The notes under the pieces: generated by a model
Seen by the model: only the letters and a program-made list of their open reading frames with translations
Told to the model about the DNA's origin: nothing
The model's database searches: none
Shown here: positions 57,382-64,000 of the stretch, piece after piece
Numbering within the stretch: the first letter of the stretch is position 1
How the letters are laid out: every line of letters begins with the position of its first letter
Source of the DNA: Candidatus Poseidoniales archaeon
GTDB lineage: Archaea; Thermoplasmatota; Poseidoniia; Poseidoniales; Thalassarchaeaceae
DNA: 64,000 nucleotides
Reading direction: 5' to 3'
NCBI GenBank assembly: GCA_028283505.1
Contig: JAPOFX010000008.1
Location: forward strand, 1 to 64,000
Made by a program: the position numbers and the translations under genes

Positions 57382-58800
57382 TTAACTCCCGAGGCTCTTC
57401 TCTAGCTTCTTCAGGTGTTCCTTGAGCAGGAGGATATACAGCCTATCGCCCAGGAGGATGGTCTCTACATCGTTGGGGTCAAGGACTGATATTGCACCAT
57501 CAAAGTCCTGCCTATCTATCATTGCTACTCTTGCTCCCAATTTAGACTCAACCTTTGAAACCGACCAGCCCTCCATTCCCTGTTCTTCTTTGACCTCTGC
57601 GGATATTGAGATTACCTCGGGCACGTTTGGAATCACTTGGAATGTGCCTGGTACATTCATGTGAATAGATTTCAGTATTCCCGTTACTACGACTTGGCGC
57701 CTGCTTACGGGGTTGATCGAGCCGATTCTATGCACTGCGTCTACCAGTGCCCTGTCCCTCAGAACAAGGCCTGTTCTTTGTACGCCTTTGTCTTTGGCTC
57801 TCATCGAAATAGCGATATTGAGGTTGTCGTCTTCCAGAGCGGCAACGGCGATGTCGTGGTTATGAATATCCAGCTCCCTCAGCAAATCTTCATCTTGCGG
57901 ATCCCCATGTATGACATCCAACCTCTTACTATTTCCCACGCTAGAGCCTACAAGCTCGTTCGCGAGATCTAATTCAGGCTCGATCACAACCACGCTGTGA
58001 CCGTTTCTGAGATAGTGGTCAGAGAGTCGGACCCCGAACTGACTGGCACCAAAGACTGCAACTTGGGCTTTCTCTTTTAATTCAGGGTCTGACTTTCCCA
58101 CACTTCTTGTGATTTGAGAAAACTGGTCTGTTGAGTTTGAGACGAAAACCAGGATATCACCGGGTTCAATGATTTCATCGCCTTTGCACAACGTTCCTTT
58201 CTCCTCGGCTTTCTTGATTGCGTATATAGATGGCATGCCAGCGAATATTCCGCCCACCTCCCCCGTTGTCGTTCCAATCAACGCGGAGGAGGTTGTTACC
58301 TCCGTTGATGCTATCCACGAGGACCCGCCCAAAGGCAAGATCTCATCAATAGAGGGTGCCAACAAGCTTGCTGCGAGCTGGTCAACGATTTCGTCAACAG
58401 CGGTTACAATGTGGTCGGCCCTAGTCCAGTTACTTAGGGGACCAGCCCCCCTTGATGGGTGATCCAAGGATGGGTCGCTAATATTCGCTATAGTTCGGAG
58501 CCCGGAAGCGTTCCTTTCACCAACAAGCTCGCTGTACACCTTCTTGGCGAAGGAGCACCCAAGAAGGTTGATCATATCATCATTAGTAGCCATTATGAAT
58601 ATCTCAGCATCACTGATTCCCGCTCTCATAAGAGAGTCTCTAGAGAGAGCGCTTCCTGTGATTAGCAGGCAGTCGAGGTACTGGGATTCGTTAATTGCCG
58701 AAGGGTCCGGGTCGATTAGCGCCACGCTTCTTTTTTCTTGGCGTAGAGCAGAGGCAACCCCCCTGCCTACCTCTCCCGCTCCCGCTATTATGACCCTCAT
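57382..58800 (-). CDS. trkA: TrkA K+ transporter regulatory NAD-binding subunit
   Basis: MRVIIAGAGEVGRGVASALRQEKRSVALIDPDPSAINE ... VAVFGASQFGVRLSDHYLRNGHSVVVIEPE; two RCK units. Confidence 0.92.
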   Translation of the reverse strand: MRVIIAGAGEVGRGVASALRQEKRSVALIDPDPSAINESQYLDCLLITGSALSRDSLMRAGISDAEIFIMATNDDMINLLGCSFAKKVYSELVGERNASGLRTIANISDPSLDHPSRGAGPLSNWTRADHIVTAVDEIVDQLAASLLAPSIDEILPLGGSSWIASTEVTTSSALIGTTTGEVGGIFAGMPSIYAIKKAEEKGTLCKGDEIIEPGDILVFVSNSTDQFSQITRSVGKSDPELKEKAQVAVFGASQFGVRLSDHYLRNGHSVVVIEPELDLANELVGSSVGNSKRLDVIHGDPQDEDLLRELDIHNHDIAVAALEDDNLNIAISMRAKDKGVQRTGLVLRDRALVDAVHRIGSINPVSRRQVVVTGILKSIHMNVPGTFQVIPNVPEVISISAEVKEEQGMEGWSVSKVESKLGARVAMIDRQDFDGAISVLDPNDVETILLGDRLYILLLKEHLKKLEKSLGS

Positions 58801-58880
58801 TGTATACTACTCCATACCTGATGGCTATAATCATGCGCATGACGCATGCCTGATAAATCACCCAAATTGGGGTTTTTGGA

Positions 58881-59711
58881 CTATTCCTCCTCTGGAACAG
58901 GAGTCCCCCTTTTCCTATTTTTTGAGGCCTCTTTATGTCTGTCTGACTGCCTAGTTGTTCTCCTGAAAGCCTGCCTAGCAGCAGGAGTAAGGCCAGACGG
59001 AAGCCATCTCTCCTGGGAAGGTGCCCATGCGGCAACAATACCCGTTAAAGGCGCTATGATAATTATTGGAGTATACACGGAGAGAATCAGCGATAGTATG
59101 AGTGCCGCCCTAAGTATAGATGTGGAGAAAAATGGGCCCAGTCTCCTTGGTTCCAGTATCATCGCGCCTTGGTATGTTGAGAGTACCGCGTGACCCGTAC
59201 ACGCAGTAATTGAAATTACTAATGCGATTAAAATTGAGTAGGGAGTGAATCCTGAGAATGTTGAGTTGAGCTCTTCATCGAAGAGTCTGAACGCAAGGAC
59301 TGATGCTTGCATCGCACCAATTCCCAGGCCTAGGGTCCATCCGAACGGAGGAGATGCCCTGAGTGCTACATTTCTCGGCCTTCCCAGTAGGAACAGGACG
59401 AATGCAGACTCTGCGATTGCGATCAACAAGGCGTATGATGCAGCAGTAATGATGTTGACTTGCTCCGTTATGATGCCAGCTAGTATCATCGTGTCGGCCG
59501 CTGATGCGAGAAGCATGCCAGAAACAATACCGAAAAGAAGGTACTTCACGGATCCAGATAGATCAAAAAAACCGGTCATCCTAGCTATTGAACCACGCCA
59601 GCCAACGAAAACTCCGATTATCCCTATGGCGAAAGCAAGCTGCGTTTGCCACAACCCCGTCGCCATGTCCTGCCATGGCACCGGGCATTTGAGTGCATCT
59701 GCCTCGGACAA
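58881..59711 (-). CDS. Polytopic membrane protein of unknown function with basic C-terminal tail
   Basis: Multiple hydrophobic segments; tail RRTTRQSDRHKEASKNRKRG. Confidence 0.7.
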   Translation of the reverse strand: MSEADALKCPVPWQDMATGLWQTQLAFAIGIIGVFVGWRGSIARMTGFFDLSGSVKYLLFGIVSGMLLASAADTMILAGIITEQVNIITAASYALLIAIAESAFVLFLLGRPRNVALRASPPFGWTLGLGIGAMQASVLAFRLFDEELNSTFSGFTPYSILIALVISITACTGHAVLSTYQGAMILEPRRLGPFFSTSILRAALILSLILSVYTPIIIIAPLTGIVAAWAPSQERWLPSGLTPAARQAFRRTTRQSDRHKEASKNRKRGTPVPEEE

Positions 59712-59742
59712 TGTTCAAACCACCCTATCGGGACCCGATGTT

Positions 59743-61101
59743 ATGGCGCTGGACGGTTTGAAGAGGAAAATCCTCGGTTCGGCTGGCCTACTTAGGGGAA
59801 AGAGAGAGGTTGATGAGGAGACCCTGAGAGAGCTTAGTAAGTCGCTGAGGAGGGCTTTACTTGAGGCTGACTTCAATGTAAGGCAAACCAAAGAGTTGAC
59901 TGAGAAAGTGGAAAGGAGAGTGATGGAGGAGGAGCCTCGCCCCGGAACTAAGCTGGAAACGCACGCGATGAACATAATCTACACGGAACTCGTGAGGCTT
60001 CTCGGTCCCCCTAGGGACATCAGGCCTCACAATGAGACCATTTTGATGGTGGGACTTTACGGACAGGGTAAGACAACTACAACTGCCAAAGTCGCCGATT
60101 GGTGGAGGAGGAGGCATGGAGTCAGGGTTTCGGTTATTGAAGCTGATACCCACAGGCCTGGGGCTTACGAACAGCTCTGCCAATTGTTGGAAGGTACAGG
60201 AGTCCAGGTACACGGGGAGCCGGGAGAGGAAGACGCATCGAAGATAGTAAGGAATGGACTCAGGAAATTCAAAAATTCTGACGTTGTGATCATCGACACT
60301 GCAGGAAGGGACAGTCTGGATGACTCCTTGAGAGAAGAGCTGGTATCAATAGCCGAGATTGCCAATGCCACAGAACGGTTCCTTGTTATCGATGCGCAAG
60401 TAGGTCAAGCAGCGGGGCCTGTTGCTGAGACCTTTCACGACCTAGTAGGCGTGACTGGGACCATAGTTACCAAGCTTGACGGGACAGCAAGAGGTGGTGG
60501 CGCATTGAGCGCAGTTTCTGCTACAGGGGCGCCGATAGTCTTCGTGGGAGAAGGCGAAAGAATACAAGATCTTGAGAAATTCGAATCGGATCGTTTCATC
60601 TCAAGATTGCTCGGAATGGGTGACATCAAGGGGCTTATTGACCTCACCCCAGAGGATTTGGACCAAGACGAGGCCATGAGGATAACTCAAAGAATGATGT
60701 CAGGGAGGTTCACTTTGACTGATATGTACTCACAAATGGAGATGATGAGCAAGATTGGAACTATGGACAAATTACTTTCTCATCTGCCAGACAGCATGTT
60801 CGGAGGAATGGGTAATCTGAGCAGGGGCCAGAAGAAGCAGATGCAAAGTAACCTAGAGAAGTTCAGGATCATCATGGACTCTATGACTCAGCATGAGAAG
60901 GATGAGCCATTGGTCCTCAAATCAAGCAGGATCAGGAGAATAGCAAGGGGCTCCGGTGTCACGGAAAAAGATGTGAAAGAGTTGCTCGCACAATACAACA
61001 GGAGCAGGAAGATGATGCGTGGCATGAAGGGTGACAGGAGATTCAGAAAGCAGATGCAATCCATGATGGACCTGGATGATGAAGACTTGGGAATGGGGTG
61101 A
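59743..61101 (+). CDS. srp54: Signal recognition particle subunit SRP54
   Basis: LMVGLYGQGKTTTTAKVADWWRRR, DTAGRDSLDDSL, KLDGTARGGGALS, Met-rich M domain. Start ATG 59743; the 59245 ORF start is upstream read-through. Confidence 0.96.
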   Translation: MALDGLKRKILGSAGLLRGKREVDEETLRELSKSLRRALLEADFNVRQTKELTEKVERRVMEEEPRPGTKLETHAMNIIYTELVRLLGPPRDIRPHNETILMVGLYGQGKTTTTAKVADWWRRRHGVRVSVIEADTHRPGAYEQLCQLLEGTGVQVHGEPGEEDASKIVRNGLRKFKNSDVVIIDTAGRDSLDDSLREELVSIAEIANATERFLVIDAQVGQAAGPVAETFHDLVGVTGTIVTKLDGTARGGGALSAVSATGAPIVFVGEGERIQDLEKFESDRFISRLLGMGDIKGLIDLTPEDLDQDEAMRITQRMMSGRFTLTDMYSQMEMMSKIGTMDKLLSHLPDSMFGGMGNLSRGQKKQMQSNLEKFRIIMDSMTQHEKDEPLVLKSSRIRRIARGSGVTEKDVKELLAQYNRSRKMMRGMKGDRRFRKQMQSMMDLDDEDLGMG

Positions 61102-61696
61102 TTCCCTGGACCGCAGGTTTGCGATAATCGCCAACAGGGCACCCAGCTCGGGAAATCTGAATCTCAACGACCTACCTGGATCTGGAGGGAGGATGGACGT
61201 CATCGCAAGGGCGATAAATTCCGCACTATTCCTCTCCCATGGCATAAGGGATGACACGCAAATTATTGTACATCTTATGGGCAATGGAATACCCAGAAGA
61301 GTGTTTCTGGATGGAGGTGACCTTAGGGGAGTGAGGCCCGATGAGAGGTCAATATCTGGCCATTTCAAGTCACTTATCAAGACCCCTGTGCCTCCGATAG
61401 GTCACTTCGAGAGCGTTTCTTCTGGCATTAGGCAATCAGGTGGAGATATCGCCCAGACGCTTTCCGAATGGCAAGATGAAGGCGTTAAGTGCTATGTTCT
61501 GGATATAGATGGGGATGACATATCGGATACCACCATAGAGGGGAAATGTGGATTCATCCTCTCAGATGACCTGCTACTTGATTTGGATAGGCAGGATATC
61601 AGGGGTGAGGTTTCGATTTCCCTCGGGAAAACGTGGCTACAGGGCCACTCTTGCATAACTATAGTACATTATCACATTGATTCTCAGATCCAGTAG
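61076..61696 (+). CDS. trmY: tRNA pseudouridine54 N1-methyltransferase TrmY
   Basis: RFAIIANRAPSSGNLNLNDLPGSGGRMDVIARAINSALFLSHGIRDDTQIIVHLMGNG... GKTWLQGHSCITIVHYHID. Confidence 0.9.
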   Translation: MMKTWEWGDSLDRRFAIIANRAPSSGNLNLNDLPGSGGRMDVIARAINSALFLSHGIRDDTQIIVHLMGNGIPRRVFLDGGDLRGVRPDERSISGHFKSLIKTPVPPIGHFESVSSGIRQSGGDIAQTLSEWQDEGVKCYVLDIDGDDISDTTIEGKCGFILSDDLLLDLDRQDIRGEVSISLGKTWLQGHSCITIVHYHIDSQIQ

Positions 61697-62661
61697 GGGA
61701 ATCCATCTGAAGACTCCAATGTTGATTGTTTGAGGGTCTCATTGTCTAATCCAAGAGGGTGGTTGCTCGGCCAACTTCCCAGGGGAGTGATAGATGTGTA
61801 ATTGTTGTTTATCGCATTACAATCCGTTCTTGGAATGTCCTCCTCGACTATAGTCGCCGCACCGACCTCGAATTCGATACCATTACTTGGGGCCTCGTCC
61901 ATGTCTGATGCGCTCCTGTACCACCTAGCCCCGAGGGACACCGTGGAGACCTTGCCGTTCCATTGCTCCGGAGTGTTCACATTGAGGAAAAGGTCCCCAT
62001 GGTGGAAGGCTGACAATATCACGTCACCAATTTCCTCCCCGTTTGGAAAGTTTGCCGTTCCGTTGGGCCTGAGGAGATTTGGGAGGGAGTCGGGAAGGGA
62101 CCCTGAGCACCTGTCGATTAGATCGACGACCACTGATAGGCTGTCATCAAACCGCCTGTGACTATATGTTGCGAGGCTGGTAGCAATTGCTGGCATGCCA
62201 TAGAGTGATGCCTCCCTGGCAGCGGAAACAGTTCCGGAGTGGAGTACGTCGACCGATAGGTTGGGACCGTGATTGATGCCGGAGATGCAAAGCATCGGAT
62301 CAATTTCGGGAGCCCAAGACTTCAGACCCCCCTCTAGAGCCACTATTACGCAATCGCATGGGCTCCCATCAAGTGAGAACATTCTGAGGGGAGGGCCGTT
62401 ATCATCGGCTATGGAATCTGCGATATCTGTCCTCTCGGTGAATTTCATGCCGCTAGAGAGTGTAAGCTTCATCCCTGTTGCAGACTGCTCCTCCTGTGGT
62501 GCAAGAACCACTATCGGGTGGCCCTCTTTGTGTAGCCTAGTGACTAGTGCGATAAGGCCATCTGCTTCTATCCCATCGTCATTGGTCACCAATAGATGCG
62601 TTTTGTTCACGGACCTGCGAGAGGCATGAGGTTCATGAATGCGTGTCTGATTCTGAATCAC
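61684..62661 (-). CDS. surE: 5'/3'-nucleotidase SurE
   Basis: HLLVTNDDGIEADGLIALVTRLHKEGHPIVVLAPQEEQSATGMKLTL ... ISGINHGPNLSVDVLHSGTVSAAREASLYGMPAIATSL. Confidence 0.95.
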   Translation of the reverse strand: MIQNQTRIHEPHASRRSVNKTHLLVTNDDGIEADGLIALVTRLHKEGHPIVVLAPQEEQSATGMKLTLSSGMKFTERTDIADSIADDNGPPLRMFSLDGSPCDCVIVALEGGLKSWAPEIDPMLCISGINHGPNLSVDVLHSGTVSAAREASLYGMPAIATSLATYSHRRFDDSLSVVVDLIDRCSGSLPDSLPNLLRPNGTANFPNGEEIGDVILSAFHHGDLFLNVNTPEQWNGKVSTVSLGARWYRSASDMDEAPSNGIEFEVGAATIVEEDIPRTDCNAINNNYTSITPLGSWPSNHPLGLDNETLKQSTLESSDGFPYWI

Positions 62662-63643
62662 CCTTTCCTTCTTCCAGTGTGACCAGAATGGCTCCGAATA
62701 CCATCAAGGGACCGCCTATTATTGTCCAGGTACCCAGGTATGCGTCGCCAGTAATGATCCATCCTATCGCTCCTCCGATTACTGGTTCGAACAGTAGAGC
62801 GACTGAGACAACTAGGGGCGAAATCCAACGTAGTACGGTATTGATTACCGTATGGCCGCACAGGCCCGGGCCAAGTGAGAGATAAGCAACCCAAGGAAGC
62901 CAGAGCAGGTCGACCCATCCAATGGCACTGGCCTCAGGCACCGAAGAGTACAATTCGGTCCCCTCCAGAGTAATTGACCCTAAGGTTAGAAAAAGACCTG
63001 CTATAAGAGTGACTGGGAATGCATAAACGAATACAGGGGTGTTCCTCTCTGACCTGAGATGCCTGCCTATCATCAGATATCCCACTACCGTAACCGCTCC
63101 GAAAAATGCGGCGGCGTCTCCGATGAGGGTGACTTCGCTGTTCCCATCCACCTCTAGAAGGGCGATCGCGGCGCCAAGAAATCCCACTGATGCTCCCAGA
63201 ACATGCTTCTTACTCACCTGAGAACCAATGATTGGCATTATTGCTACTACGACCAAGGGGTGGCTGGTAACGAATAGGAGGCTATGTACCAGACTCGTGT
63301 GGTCGAGTGACCAAATCCAACTACCGAAATGAAGTGCCAGGAAGAGCGCGGAAAGAAGAATAAGGTAACAGTCGTTCATGCTGATTGAAGCTCTATCTAT
63401 CGCGTTCAACTGGTAAAGGAATCCTGGAACTAGGACGAGGGATGTCCCATACATTCTCCAAGAAGCCTTGAGCAAAGGTGGAATTCCTTCCATCTGTTGC
63501 AGAACCGCGCCCGCGCTGGATACCGCGATAAGTGCAAGTGCGAGTAGTGCGTATGGCCCGACATTTCCTGGTTGACCGCCAGACATCTCATCACGCAAGC
63601 TCCGCATCCATAACTGGGGGTTTATTCTCAGGGGGAGTAGCAC
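62633..63643 (-). CDS. EamA/DMT-family transporter
   Basis: ~10 hydrophobic segments; FLALHFGSWIWSLDHTSLVHSLLFVTSHPLVVVAIMPIIG...PLVVSVALLFEPVIGGAIGWIITGD. Confidence 0.85.
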   Translation of the reverse strand: MLLPLRINPQLWMRSLRDEMSGGQPGNVGPYALLALALIAVSSAGAVLQQMEGIPPLLKASWRMYGTSLVLVPGFLYQLNAIDRASISMNDCYLILLSALFLALHFGSWIWSLDHTSLVHSLLFVTSHPLVVVAIMPIIGSQVSKKHVLGASVGFLGAAIALLEVDGNSEVTLIGDAAAFFGAVTVVGYLMIGRHLRSERNTPVFVYAFPVTLIAGLFLTLGSITLEGTELYSSVPEASAIGWVDLLWLPWVAYLSLGPGLCGHTVINTVLRWISPLVVSVALLFEPVIGGAIGWIITGDAYLGTWTIIGGPLMVFGAILVTLEEGKGDSESDTHS

Positions 63644-64000
63644 CTGAGCCTATGATTCCGGCTTTGCTGAACAGGATGTAGATCATCGCCCCTAATATGA
63701 CGTTCAATATGATAAAGCCAGAGAGACGGATTACTGGCCAATTGGATAAACTGGTTCCAATCTGATCATCCAAGACTGCAAGTATGGCGGCCTCGACACC
63801 ATAAAACGCCTCCCCGGTGAGTGCGCCAGCCGCAATCATGAATGTGTAAAGTAGCATTAGTGCTCTCCCTCTCTCTGCCTCCTGTGCACCCTTTTCGATT
63901 CTTATAGAGTCGACTTTCGGCTGAAGTCTCCTCCGCTCCCACCAGTCTCGAGCAGCGCCACCGAGAAGCATTGGGAATGTCGCTGGAGTAGGGAGATACA
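63591..64000 (-). CDS. OPT-family oligopeptide transporter, C-terminal part (truncated by window end)
   Basis: Frame stays open to the window edge: ...YLPTPATFPMLLGGAARDWWERR...AGALTGEAFYGVEAAILAVL; OPT-like C-terminus. Confidence 0.65.
   Translation of the reverse strand, partial: YLPTPATFPMLLGGAARDWWERRRLQPKVDSIRIEKGAQEAERGRALMLLYTFMIAAGALTGEAFYGVEAAILAVLDDQIGTSLSNWPVIRLSGFIILNVILGAMIYILFSKAGIIGSGATPPENKPPVMDAELA

Noticed and set aside
59245-59742. N-terminal extension of SRP54 in the ORF track
   Set aside because: The sequence before ATG 59743 is antisense to the membrane protein at 58881-59711 and not SRP54-like; normal SRP54 starts MALDGLKRKI.
1-64000. CRISPR arrays, IS elements, prophage or integrons
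   Set aside because: No regularly spaced direct repeats, transposase/integrase motifs or phage structural genes were seen in any frame.

Overview
Gene-dense archaeal chromosomal segment. It most resembles a marine Euryarchaeota / Thermoplasmatota genome of the Marine Group II (Poseidoniales) type; that placement is inference from gene content, not a database search. Markers include archaeal ribosomal proteins (S19e, L39e, L31e, S17e, L37Ae, S12, S7), EF-2, SRP54, PriS, RfcL, the exosome-SBDS-proteasome cluster, TiaS, TrmY, KptA, Dph6 and an archaeosortase. About 68 CDSs are supported. I saw no rRNA, tRNA, CRISPR array, prophage or IS element. Main points of interest: (1) a 159-aa HEAT-repeat protein that reads like only the C-terminal half of eukaryotic deoxyhypusine hydroxylase, including the inter-domain 'SVDPAPP' linker and both His-Glu motifs 33 residues apart; (2) a fused type-1 IPP isomerase / polyprenyl diphosphate synthase next to isopentenyl phosphate kinase, plus a UbiD-family decarboxylase about 3.5 kb further on; (3) split futalosine-pathway menaquinone genes (mqnD / mqnA-mqnE) around the DOHH-like gene; (4) a 1766-aa Lhr-type helicase with a very long C-terminal extension; (5) a polyproline-rich acidic protein with an internal duplication; (6) a recurrent convergent-gene architecture in which a single CTAG is the stop codon for both strands (four cases); (7) GmhA/GmhB-like heptose genes beside an archaeosortase; (8) a stand-alone PqqD/RRE-like protein. 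All assignments come from reading motifs by eye; no alignment or HMM was run.
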